NCBI RefSeq assembly: GCF_021130785.1
Contig: NW_025777935.1
Span: forward strand, 18,822 to 82,821
DNA from: Homalodisca vitripennis
Lineage: Eukaryota > Arthropoda > Insecta > Hemiptera > Cicadellidae
Direction of reading: 5' to 3'
Length of the DNA: 64,000 nucleotides
A program made the position numbers and the translations under genes. Shown here in pieces: positions 54,447-64,000 of this stretch. The notes beneath the pieces are model-generated. The model was not told where the DNA came from, did no database searches, and saw only the letters and a program-made list of their open reading frames with translations. The first letter of the stretch is position 1. Each line of letters starts with the position of its first letter.

Positions 54447-56234
54447 AGGTGATATGCGGCAGAGTGAGAGGAGCGGACGTTGATGGAGACGACGGTGAAG
54501 ACGCTGGCCCCAAAAGTGTCAGAAAAGGCGTTGGAGATGAGGGTAATGGAGGGGACGTCGGTACCGGTGGTGGTGCTACCGGAGGAACCGCTCTGCTGGT
54601 GCACGGTTGAGGCGTAGGAGCGATAGCTGACAGTCTGCTATCTGTGCAAACGGGGCGAGTTTTGGGAGTAGTCAAGCACCTCACCAACATCTCGGCCAGC
54701 AGTCTTTTGCCACGCATCGACAGGTGTAGACCATGTCTCGTGAAATACTTCCGGCTAATGGTGTCAAGACGTAGCACTTGGATGTCGTGTCTGGCAGCCA
54801 GCTCTTCAATGAAAGCATTCACGAGAATGGTCTCGTCATGGATGGGATTGTCAGGATCTTGCAGGTCGTGGCGATGTGGCATAGTGGCGACTACTAGTTG
54901 AGTGTCGGCCGGTCTGTTGGTAATGTACTGCTCCAGATGCTGGTAGATCGTGTGCTGGGCGCCGGTAGCCAGGTCGTTTGTTCCGGCAATCAGCACCTCG
55001 CAATGAAGCCTAGGTCCAGGTGGAGACGCGGGCTGGTCCAGGCCGACAGTGCTTGCAGGTGGAGGTGTGAGCTGAGGCAGGCTGACAATGTCTAGTAGGC
55101 GGGCGCCGGGTTTGCAAACACCGGTGATCGAAGTAGAGGAGTCGACCAGTCCTCTTGTAAGACCTGCGATGTGCCGAGTGTGACTATCGCCTCTTATTAA
55201 AATAGATTTCAGGTTGAGAGCATGTTTTGCGAGCGGCAGCCGGGCTTTTGAACTTTATACTTTTTATTTTTTCTGCTGTTTGATGTCAAGCTGTAGTCGG
55301 TGTTTTTTGTATTTTTTGTTTGCAATAATTCAGATTTATTTTGAGTTGTTACTGGAGGAGATGTATCTGAATTGCTGCGAATCACAGTCAATGGTTGGCG
55401 AGACTGTTCAGCACACTTGCAGGACTTTAGTTGGAGCTTTAAACTATGGTTTTCTGCTTCCAAAACTTCCACTGTTCCTCTTAAACTACGCACCGATTCT
55501 TCCAATTCCATCCACGCTGCCCGCTGGTCTGTTAGGTCACACTGCGCAGACACGTCTGTGTATGTGCGTGTTGCAATAGGTTCAGACGAGCTTTCGTTCA
55601 CAGGAAGATCGCACTGTATACTGCAGTCTTGAGTCGCTGGCCTATTTTCCTTATTATCGGAGATTGATGCGTCTGATACAAAGATTTGGTCAGTAAATTT
55701 TAGCAGGCGCATATCCGACTCGATGGCGTGGTCTAGAAGACCCCGCATTTCGTTATTTAAACGAGTTATTTCATTTTTTAATGTTGAGATTTCTCCCGAT
55801 GAGTCTTCTGCTTTGTGTGATGAAGTGGCTGGAGTATTGCTGGAATGGAGTGGCGAAGCGGGTGCGGGAGCAGGCGGAATATCAGTCGAGGATGCGGACT
55901 CGGGTGTGCTGGAAGATGTGGTCGTAAAAGGTGAAGATCCCGCAGGTCTTGGAGTCGTGACGAGGGGAAGACGTCTCTGTGGAGGTGGAGATGGTGTCAG
56001 GACCCTCATGGTTATTGGGTGTGGTCCACTATGAGTCTCATTAGCGGTGTAAATGATAGTTTTTTTATTATCAGTCCTAACATTCGCTTTACAGTTCCTT
56101 CCCAAACAGCGCCAGACGATGTCTCCACATTTAACCACGTAACTCTCCCGGTATTTATTCTGATTATATAATATCAAGTCTTTGCCATTTTTTACTGTTT
56201 CTAAAACAAAAGACATAATGTTCTGTGGGACCAT
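54376..56234 (-). pseudogene. LINE-A ORF1: FLYWCH-like finger, coiled coil, SGNH esterase
   Basis: Begins at 56,234 (MVPQNIMSFVLE). aa 15-75 look like a FLYWCH zinc finger: GKDLILYNQNKYRESYVV, IVWRCLGRNCKANVRT, then HSGPHP. A Pro/Ser/Thr-rich linker follows, then a coiled coil (ISTLKNEITRLNNEMRGL; VRSLRGTVEVLEAENHSLKL). A one-base shift near 55,235 leads to the frame with LIRGDSHTRHIAG (GDS block, about 55,190), VLIAGTNDLATG (GxND block, about 54,990), IEELAARHDIQVL and FTRHGLHLSMRGKRLL (His block, about 54,830), the marks of an SGNH/GDSL hydrolase. A Pro-rich tail ends at 54,376. Esterase-bearing ORF1s are known in CR1/L2-type elements; the FLYWCH call is mine. Confidence 0.75.
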
Positions 56235-56324
56235 GTACAGTTACTCGACCAAAACTAGCAAATGTGTCAAAGACAAAAGACCAGTAAATAAATAGGCTAA
56301 TTAACAATTCACAGGAAAACAAAT

Positions 56325-56450
56325 AATAAATAAACGAGCAGACAATAAATAAACGAGCAGACAATAAATAAACGAGCAGAAAATAAATAAAACAGCGGAT
56401 AAAATATAAATAGACGAGCAGACAATAAATAAACTATGCACATAAAATAA
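56325..56450. repeat. 20-bp tandem repeat in LINE-A 5' UTR
   Basis: AATAAATAAACGAGCAGACA and variants, five to six copies, just upstream of ORF1. Tandem 5' UTR repeats often act as LINE promoters. Confidence 0.75.
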
Positions 56451-56460
56451 ATAAAATAGA

Positions 56461-56640
56461 TTTTTTTTTTTTTTAATCACAGGCAGTGTAAAGATTTTAA
56501 TAAAAAGTATATTGTTGACTAGAGTTCGAATAAAAAGTTGACGGTCAGAAGTGGATCCGATCCGGCGATCTCCAGGTCAGTGGGTAGGAGCGTTATCTAT
56601 TGGGCCACGCCGGATGATAAGAACGGCGTTAGATATTTGT
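56461..56640 (-). repeat. tRNA-derived SINE candidate, minus strand
   Basis: On the minus strand 56,635-56,545 has an A-box-like TGGCCCAATAGATAACG and a B-box-like CCGGATCGGATCC about 45 bases apart, followed by a short unrelated body and a poly(A) end (the poly-T at 56,461-56,474). It lies directly upstream of the LINE-A 5' UTR, so it could also be the element's own leader. Confidence 0.55.
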
Positions 56641-56917
56641 ACAAGTAGTGCGGCGCTGGAAGTTTTGATAAACAAGGCAGGTGAGTAGAACGGTTTATTC
56701 ATGTGTAATCTAACCATAAATTCAAGTAGGTCAAAGCCGTTCTTTACTCACGTTCTAGGTCGAATTAAGCCAAGTTAACTTTTTCAAAACACAATTTAGT
56801 CAATTAAATAAGTCAGTTCACTGTTAAAATAAATGTCTATAGATAAAATCCGGCCTAAAACTACATTTAATTCAGGAGCGTACCGTCGCACGTCAACATG
56901 TGTAGGACCAGGCCTAC

Positions 56918-57268
56918 CAACTCCCATATTAGTTAATGACGGTAACAGTGTTCTCTATACTTCTGACAACGAATAAACACTGCATTCATGATTATAAAAC
57001 CTGTATTTGATAGTAAAATAATGATTACAATCACTCGTAGTTTTTTATGGATTGTTTATTGTCCCCACATGAGTTAATGACAATAACAGTGTTCTGTATA
57101 CTTCTGACAACGAATAACACTGCATTAATGATTATAAAACCTGTACTTTATTGTAAAATAATGATTACAATCACTCGTAGTTTTTTATGGATTGTTTATT
57201 GTCCCCACATGAGTTAAAGACGGTAACAGTGTTCTCTATACTTCTGACAACGAATAACACTGCATTCG
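56918..57268. repeat. 142-bp satellite, right part
   Basis: Continuation of the array at 50,730-51,275, about 2.5 units, ending abruptly at ACACTGCATTCGA where mariner-type sequence begins. Confidence 0.92.
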
Positions 57269-57540
57269 ATTACTAAATGACAACCTTCATGGCCGTTGGA
57301 TCGGTCGTGGAAGTGATTTTTTAGATTGGCCACCTCGATCTCCAGATTTAACTGTGGTTGATTTCTTTCTATGGGGCTGCTTGAAGGAACTAGTTTATAA
57401 TCGTAGCTTCAAAAAATCAATTGAAGTGGAACTTCTCCGGATACTGCAGAATTTCTTTATAATAGCTTAAAATTTATTTCTTAAGCGTTGTTATCAGTGT
57501 GTCACTGTGGATGGATTACAGCTCGAATAATTGTGTAATG
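57269..57540 (+). pseudogene. Mariner-type transposase C-terminal fragment
   Basis: RWIGRGSDFLDWPPRSPDLT followed by VVDFFLWGCLKELVYNRSF: the SPDL-x-DFFLWG signature of mariner transposases. A different family from that at 46 kb. Truncated at the satellite junction; no terminal repeats seen. Confidence 0.8.
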
Positions 57541-57850
57541 TAGCCTAATTTTAGGTTTTTTAATAGGCTATGTTATAATTTTCTAGCTGAAATGCTTTAT
57601 TTCTCTAGAATATGACAATAAATAACTAAACAAACCCAAAAATATTGTTTTTCACTGGTTTTAAATAATAGTTTTCAAAATGCCAACATTTTGTTTTAAC
57701 AATTGCTGGAGAGCTAAAATGTTCATAGAATATTTTTAAAACTTATTTAATGAATTTGTGTACAGTTTTGAAAATGTTTGGTGCATAAATGGGTAAGTAA
57801 TATATAATCAAACGTTTAAAACCTCTTCGAGGGACTCCCGGTTGTATAAT
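57541..57850. other. No gene seen
   Basis: Short AT-rich spacer before the left end of Maverick 2. Confidence 0.5.
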
Positions 57851-57852
57851 TA

Positions 57853-58000
57853 GGTATAGATATGGAGATTCTAGCCCACTTTTGAAGGCGAACAGAACTT
57901 GAGTATCAAATACAGACACAAAAGACCATAATCGAATCTGAGAAATCAAACAGTAAATTGAATGAAAAATAACTGAATACATAGCTGTTTTATCAATTAT
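57853..58000 (-). repeat. Terminal repeat of Maverick 2
   Basis: CCCACTTTTGAAGGCGAACA, CTTGAGTATCAAATACAG, AAGACCATAATCGAATCTG and CATAGCTGTTT align in order with the outer 150 bp of the Maverick 1 repeat (CCACTTTTGGAGCCAACA, TTGAGTATAAAATACTG, GGACCATAAACGAATCTG). Confidence 0.85.
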
Positions 58001-58469
58001 TATTTGCTCGACATTTCTAAGCTATTTTAATGAAAAATAAAAATATTATTAAAGATCATCTTTAAAATCTGAATGAAATATTTCTAAAATCGAATAAAAA
58101 GTTATAAAAACCATGAAACATTTCTGAAATGGGATGAAAATTGTTAAAAATCTAAATATTTAATTAAAAAATCAAAATTTTTCTAAGAAAATCAATGGTT
58201 TGATTTTGAACTCATCTGTAAATTAAAGGCATGTTTTAACTGTAAAGTTTAGTATATATGATCAGTAAATATATTGAGGTATTTTTTTAAATCATCACTT
58301 TCGGTCCAACCTTTAAGATGACCTTGAAATACAGTTTTCCAAATTTAATCACAATTTTTAAACATTTTTTACAAAATTTAAAATGTATGCTTTAAACAAT
58401 GCCTTTAAAAATTTTGTTTTAAAATTATCGGTGAATAATATAGAAAATAACACGATTTTGTAAACAAAT

Positions 58470-59700
58470 TATAAACTTTCTCTAATATTATTCTTAATAA
58501 TTACACCATATGATAACAATTTCTCAGAAAAAAAACACAACATAACATTTGTAACATCATTTTGAAAATTTATATTGATAACTATATCGATATTTGAACT
58601 AGTAATATTTTTCAAACTCTTTGTTGTAAAAATGACTTGCTATACATTCTCTGGGACTGCAATATATTTCCATATTTTTAGTAAACTTTCTTAAAATCTT
58701 TATGCATGTGATACATAATTCGGAAAAGACCTCCAGAAATGTTTACATTTTGAAAATCATCTAAATAATGAGAACCATTCTATTTTAATCTAATATTTTA
58801 AAAATCAAACTATCAAACATAGAAGGAGTTGTTCTTGATTATTCTGTATATCTGATTGATACCCAACAATATCAAACTTAAGATTTAAAATAATTCTAAC
58901 AATTTGTGATATTGAACGAAAAGTTGTTCCAGAAATACTTTTTGCTCAACACATTGCCAAAATAGGAAATTATACATAATATTTTCACCTTTTTTATTTT
59001 CATCAATCATCCGTAATTTAATCGTGATTGGAACTCTACTTATCTGAATATTTTCTATCTGGCATGTTATTTTCCACTTTCTTCAGCTCTTATGAAACTA
59101 ATGTAATTTAACCTATATGGATAGGAAAATTTATATTTTAAAAGAATCTTAAGCCAAAATGAGATAAAGTTCCAACTTCAAAATTTTCAAATTTAAAATT
59201 TTATTCAAAACCACTTGAAAATACACCATTTTTTAAATAATAAATGGTTAAATGTACTTAATTGACCATAACTTTCAATATCTTTTATCAATTTATTGTG
59301 TTTTCTTACTTCATTGAGAATAAAATAGTATGAAATTATCAAATAAGCTAACATAATTTGTTCCAAATTATGCTTGGCCATCTTGTTTTGTTAATGTTTC
59401 AAAAATACACAACTGGAATTTAAGCAAGCAAATATTATATCAAATATTAATATTAAACTGAGTTTTTTTATTCCGTTCGTTCAAATGTTGCTTACTAATT
59501 GGATAGAAATCTTTATAACACTACCCTTTTCAATACCACCTAGATAATTTTGGTAATCCATCATTTATTTAGAAACAATTTTTAAATGTTCTAATAAAAT
59601 TTGTGAAGAGTATCTATAATATGTTATAAAGATTATAATGCAATTTGTTAATAGTATCGTAATTTTTTATGAGGTATTACAATAATTATTGATCAAATAC
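58470..59700 (-). pseudogene. Maverick 2 major capsid gene remnant
   Basis: The minus strand at 58,475-58,640 matches the last 55 codons of the Maverick 1 MCP (ACAACAAAGAGTTTGA ... GATTAAGAACGATATTAGAG region). 58,660-58,800 matches the GGLFRIMHQMYQDFKKVY segment. Upstream of 58,900 the match fades; the limit at 59,700 is set by the next gene. Heavily mutated. Confidence 0.7.
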
Positions 59701-59769
59701 AACATATTCAGGGTTTTCTGTTTTTAAATTTTGCTATTTCAGCTACATATTTTAATAAAATTTACACAG

Positions 59770-60078
59770 AACAATCTACGCGATCTGTAATATTATTCCA
59801 ATCAACTGAATATTAAATTCTTCCAAAAATTCTGGACTTAAGTGCTGATAAAGACAAATAACGGACTTCAGTTGATAATAGATGTTTTCTTTTATGTATT
59901 CTAAAGAAATATTTTGATATTTTGCAGTATTAAACCAATTTAACCTGTTAATTTACAATCGCATCATATCTTCTGATAACTCATTCTTTTTTTAAATAGT
60001 ATCCCAATGTTATTTTTTTTTTAAGTCTCTTTCGTGTTGAATTATAAAAGAGTCGAATGCACTGTAATATCCTGCCAT
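59770..60078 (-). pseudogene. Maverick 2 W/LSxxFI-repeat gene remnant
   Basis: Start MAGYYSAFDSFIIQHERDL at 60,078 and a later DWNNI segment near 59,800, syntenic with 41,186-41,586. Because the break position differs from copy 1, it confirms that the second repeat unit belongs to the same gene. Confidence 0.75.
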
Positions 60079-60084
60079 CTCTCT

Positions 60085-60244
60085 TTATTACGAAAAATTT
60101 TTAACATTTACAAAATTGGCTCTTTCTAGTGTTAAATTCATTACATTTCCTAGAAATACTTGAATTCCATTAATTTTTTCATAATATTTTATACCATTTG
60201 TTCTATTTGTTCTCTTTACAGCTCACACAATATATGAGTACCAT
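60085..60244 (-). pseudogene. Maverick 2 DUF5679-like gene remnant
   Basis: Starts at 60,244 under TCCTTTATAAATGG with MVLIYCVSCKEN; the second CxxC region survives out of frame. Counterpart of 41,019-41,183. Confidence 0.75.
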
Positions 60245-60479
60245 TTATAAAGGACAAATTTAAATTGAGTCATCATAACCGTCTAGTACATTAAATATGT
60301 TATCATTATTTTCAAAGGTTTGATTAACACTTCTTTTAATTCATTGAAATGTTTCCATTAATTTATATATTCCAGTCAAATAATTTGCCAATAATTTCTT
60401 TCATTGAATTGAATAGGATAATCAAAATCATTTTTACATGTATTATATTTTTCCCCTAAGTTTGTTAATCTTCCACTAA

Positions 60480-61315
60480 TTACACCACAATTTTTTATAA
60501 ATCTTTATTTGTAGCTTCAAATTTTTTCATACACTTCTGTTGTAAAATCTTCTTTATGTATCTCATTATTTTTGTTAAGTTCATCAAACATTTTAGTATG
60601 ATCAACTAATTGCTCTTATACAATAACATCAAAAAAGTAAATTCCCTTACTGACACTACTAATTCTTCTTCCTTTGAAATCTAAGGCATCTTTAACATTT
60701 GGACTATTTATACCAACAATATCAATGTTGCTTAATAACTTTAGAAGTTTCCAATTTTTTTTATCAACATTTATCAATACTATGTTTTTAACCTACAATT
60801 CTTATGTTATTGGCTAAACTTACGAAATGTTTCTCTACTTTAATGCGTTGGTTATATTATCAGGTTTTCGATATGAGGGATTAAATTGTTAACAACTTTT
60901 TTCGTTCCAGCATCAAAATTTGTTCCAGCTTTACAATATTTCTTTCGAATTCACCTTTTAAATCTTCTATTTTTACATCACGTATGTTTGATTGTAATAC
61001 ATTTATAATTGTCTCTTTAAATTCGTTTTTTAAACCTTTTATTTTTAGCTTGAGTACATCTGTTAAAATATTTTCAACCTTGTTTTTAAATTAGACTTTT
61101 AAATCATCTATTTGACCTGGAATACATCTCATTGTAAAAGAATATTACCTTCAAATTTGTTTCTTTAAATATTCTATTTTAAAATCATCTGAACTATATA
61201 CCGGCAGATTTTGTAACAAATTTTCAAATAATTTATTTCTCAAAGTATATATATTTTGTAAATTTCCTATCTTAATTTGTGTGCCAAAAATATCAAAAAT
61301 ATTTTGTGAATCCAT
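60480..61315 (-). pseudogene. Maverick 2 coiled-coil gene remnant
   Basis: MDSQNIFDIFGTQIK at 61,315, then the FKGRRISSVSKGI segment near 60,680 and the HKEDFTTEVYEK segment near 60,540, parallel to 40,095-41,000 with many breaks. Confidence 0.8.
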
Positions 61316-61321
61316 ATTTAT

Positions 61322-61468
61322 GAAGCAATAATTTTTTGAAAATTTCTTTAAATTCTTTACCATTAGTAAACATCACTGTTGGAACACATAAATGTCCACG
61401 AATTGGAAAATATTTATAGTCTTGCATCTTAGAATCATTATAATACAACCCATTTTTACCAGCTGTTT
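61322..61468 (-). pseudogene. Maverick 2 protease C-terminal remnant
   Basis: The minus strand reads YYNDSKMQDYK, then IRGHLCVPTV: the CGHLC catalytic box with its first Cys changed to Arg, while the catalytic Cys is kept. The rest of the protease is cut off by the LINE-A fragment. Confidence 0.75.
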
Positions 61469-61755
61469 CACGATGTTCTCACGTCATTTGACTTAGTCTG
61501 GTCCGTGAACACACTAACTCGAGAGACTGCAAGATCGAGTACAGCCAATCGACAACGTCATCACAAACTTTTCCGGACGTCTCTTTTACTGTTCTTGAGC
61601 GGCCATCTATGACTATTTCGCACAGGAGACTGTAATCAAACAATTCGATCCCAAATTTGAACCCTCTTCAGTCAAACTTAAAAGAGATAAAAAAAACAAA
61701 AACATAAATTCTGCACAGATTCCTTCAAAAAAGAATCTTGGTCATATGTAGATCT
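61469..61755 (+). pseudogene. LINE-A endonuclease fragment inserted in Maverick 2
   Basis: Plus-strand text parallel to 19,350-19,640: DVLTSFDLVWSVN, then degraded STAIDNVIT and the FAQE region. It separates the protease and PLA2 remnants. Confidence 0.8.
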
Positions 61756-61756
61756 A

Positions 61757-61885
61757 ATTCATTTATACTAGGATCTCCTCTTTTTAGTCCTTTTTCCAGC
61801 CTTGCTCCGCGTCCGAGATATTGGTATCCAAGTATGTGTAATTTCAAAGATAAATTGTTGATAAAATCATTGAAAGGTTGTAGTG
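61757..61885 (-). pseudogene. Maverick 2 PLA2-domain remnant
   Basis: The minus strand reads NDFINNL, then GYQYLGRGARLEKGLKRGDP in one frame, parallel to 38,915-39,015. The HD catalytic part is missing. Confidence 0.78.
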
Positions 61886-64000
61886 TTTTTTAAAGCTACA
61901 TTGATTTTTTTTTCAATTAAAACTTAAATTAAATAAAAATTTTTTGGATCGAAATATTGGGATTTAATTTTAGATTAGATTGTGAAATGCCAGGGTTAAA
62001 AAAAAAACGAACATGTAATCCCTTGGCAAGTTAGTACTGGTAGTTTTAAATTGTTAGGAAGGCAGGTGGACTGCCTTGAATTGATTAGAACTTGTCTTGT
62101 TGCGAGAATTGTTCTCCTGGTTTGATACAGCTGGACCAATGAGAGAACACCGCGGATGTCCTGAAAAGTTGGTTGGAAAGGGAAGTATTTAAGCGCCCGC
62201 TCATAATTTTCGACCTTCTTTTGGTTATTTTCGTGATTAAGTTGATTACAGTGCGCCGTGTTTTTCAAATTTTCTTTCCGCGAGGGATTTTGAGGTAAAG
62301 CACCAAATTTTATTGTACGATTTATTGAAATAGTCTGATACCAGATCTGATATTAAATTAATTTTGTTGTCTTTTTTTATAGGAAAAAAATTAAATTCCT
62401 AGAAACTACAGAGCAATCTGAATAACTTATTCTCGAGGAACAATAGAGCATAATAGAATCATACAAGTTTACATTTGGTTCATGCTTGCAAGAAAAGTGA
62501 ATTAAAATTGAACTTTGTTAATAACTTTAATTGAGATTTGGAAAAGTAGTAATTTATTAATATTTAACTGGAACTGTTTTATTGTCAATTATTAATTGGA
62601 AATTAATTGAACATTAATAATTTTTTGAGAGAGTTGTAACCTGAATTGCAGAGACTTGAAAGTTAAGGTTCAACTAGTGGACAGAGAAGTTTAAATTTTT
62701 ATTTTGAATTTTGAGTGAACTTAGAAGTTAAAATTTTTATTTTAGTTATTTCCAAGTGGTATTAGATTCGTATTTTAAAACTTTATTATTTTATTTTAGA
62801 AGAGAGCTCTGATTTTTAGTTATATATATTTGATTAATAATTTTTATTTCTTGCCAAAGGAAACTTTTAACTTTACTAAAAGGTTTGTCAATTCTTTGTG
62901 GAAAATAGAGTGATAAAAATTCGAAACCTTGAACTTATTAATTTGCCAGTTTAAAATAAATCCATTATTTTATTTAGAACTGTGATTTTTATTTTAGACA
63001 AACCTGATAACATTGAATAGTTAACCAATTTATTAATAAATTGTACTGAATATTCACTAGGAGCTTACTGATCAAAAAATATTTTATATCGTCTTGGATG
63101 TCTCATTGATAATTTAAATATTAATACTCTGGAATATTAATATCCACAATCCAAGTCGTTATAAAGGTCCATTACCTTCAATCAAAATTGAAAAACTTAT
63201 TTAGGGTATAGGATGCTTCCTATATTATTTAATTATTTATAGGAATCTTTATATTTTTAATTAAGAGAATTGTAAACTTATATAATAATTGAATTGTTAG
63301 ATTGTGATCCTTCCAGCAGTGCTGAATTTCATGTCGATTCGGGTTCGAGGAATGCTAGAAGCTTCCTTTTGTATCTAGGTATTGAGCATAGGTTACGGGG
63401 TCTGGGTTGGATAGGTACCATCCCAATTCAGACATTGTGTTTGCTCAATTTTGATTGGCCAATGTTAGGTTGATTAGATGGTGGGAGGGACTTCTAGATC
63501 CTTCCGGTGGATTCAACCACGTTACCAGGGGGATTCTTTGCTGTGTGCTCAGAGAGAGAAGTTCTTGTAAAGTGATAGCCTACTCTTGCCGTATTGATTT
63601 TTCGGTAGGAAGGTTGAGTATTAAGATTAAAATTCTTTTCAAAATTTTAAAGTTTGTTTTTTCAATTTATTAATCTATAATAGTTATTTTTGTTAGTTGG
63701 TGAAGTCTTCAGCAGATGTGTGAGGTACTGTGAAAGTTATAATTTAACATTTAAATAGAAAATTACTTGATGATATTTTCCTGTTCAATTTGGTTAAATC
63801 AGGAATAGCCTACTGAAAAAGAAAATTTATTTTATGTTCTGAGATTCTATATATATTTTAACAAGTTCCTAAATTTAACATTCAAAGCCAAGCGGATAAT
63901 TCTGGATAATTCAATAATTTGTAAATTGGAAATTTACCGAAAATAAAGTACTTTGAAATTGATACAATCTTGAGCTTAACTGGTTTGGACATTGTCTTGT
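61886..64000. other. No gene identified; GC-richer islands at 62.05-62.28 and 63.30-63.60 kb
   Basis: Two GC-richer islands stand out. The first has GGACCAATGAGAG (CCAAT-like) about 45 bases before AGTATTTAAGCGCCC (TATA-like), a promoter or retroelement-LTR look. The second has TTGATTGGCCAATG. No terminal repeats, primer-binding site or coding region were recognised, so no element is called. Confidence 0.4.

Larger units (their letters stand above)
51283..56460 (-). mobile_element. Nearly full-length LINE-A (Jockey/CR1 group), 5.2 kb
   Basis: ORF1, ORF2, a 165-bp 3' UTR and an (ATT)n tail (51,283-51,297) on the minus strand, with a repeat-rich 5' UTR (56,325-56,450). It is inserted in the 142-bp satellite. 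Five other fragments of the family are in the window (1-850; 13.1-13.7; 13.9-14.5; 18.9-20.1; 26.8-29.5 kb) plus one in Maverick 2. Confidence 0.88.
57853..61885 (-). mobile_element. Maverick 2: deleted, diverged Polinton on the minus strand
   Basis: A terminal repeat at the low-coordinate end is followed by decayed homologues of the right-hand genes of Maverick 1 in the same order: MCP, repeat protein, DUF5679, coiled coil, protease, [LINE-A fragment], PLA2. The VLTF3-like gene, TIR gene, most of the protease, the 149-aa gene and everything left of PLA2 are missing. Divergence is far above that between the two TIRs of Maverick 1, so this is an older insertion or another subfamily. Confidence 0.88.

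Noticed and set aside
54389..56034. Several plus-strand open frames of 65-121 codons
   Set aside because: They lie antisense to LINE-A ORF1 and mirror its biased Pro/Ser/Gly codons; no domain is seen.
62050..63600. LTR retrotransposon suggested by CCAAT/TATA-like signals
   Set aside because: No paired LTRs, primer-binding site or gag-pol text found in the window.

Overview
The window is an AT-rich stretch of eukaryotic repeat DNA, most likely from an insect. The evidence is the mix of Jockey/CR1-group LINEs, mariner-type elements and two Maverick/Polinton elements; hemipteran is a guess. I see no convincing host gene. Almost everything legible is mobile or satellite DNA, much of it nested.

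Layout. 1-6.7 kb: a LINE fragment, then three satellite blocks (about 97, 150 and 137 bp periods). 6.8-14.5 kb: LINE remains on the minus strand, including one LINE (LINE-B) nested inside another (LINE-D). 15-22.3 kb: decayed mariner elements, a plus-strand LINE-A endonuclease relic and a LINE-C reverse transcriptase fragment. 23.4-26.2 kb: a compact DNA transposon with terminal inverted repeats and a nearly intact, intron-containing RNase-H-like transposase. 26.8-29.5 kb: a LINE-A copy broken by an internal inverted duplication. 29.5-30.1 kb: a 111-bp satellite and a (TA)n tract.

30,108-45,413: a complete-length Maverick/Polinton of 15.3 kb with about 490-bp inverted repeats, AG...CT ends and a TATATA duplication. 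It carries a protein-primed DNA polymerase B and an integrase in one continuous frame, a zinc-finger gene, a probable minor capsid gene, a packaging ATPase, a conserved Polinton protein, a phospholipase-A2-type protein, an adenovirus-type protease, a coiled-coil protein, a DUF5679-like zinc ribbon, a repeat protein, a double-jelly-roll-type major capsid gene, a gene resembling the viral late transcription factor VLTF3, and a small gene inside each inverted repeat. Several genes are broken by in-frame stops or by one-base shifts, often in homopolymers. Most free-standing starts share an A/T-rich leader of the form TTTTCTAWWTAAATGG, reminiscent of poxvirus and giant-virus late promoters. Together with the VLTF3-like gene this suggests the element carried its own late-gene expression system, and it is the most interesting observation here.

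45.4-57.5 kb: a mariner with about 400-bp inverted repeats abutting the Maverick, a 56-bp satellite, a tRNA-derived SINE candidate, a perfect 150-bp inverted repeat, and a nearly full-length LINE-A inserted into a 142-bp satellite. LINE-A ORF1 combines a FLYWCH-like zinc finger, a coiled coil and an SGNH esterase domain. 57.85-61.9 kb: a second, diverged and deleted Maverick on the minus strand. It keeps the same gene order and leader motifs and is interrupted by another LINE-A fragment. The last 2 kb hold nothing I can identify.
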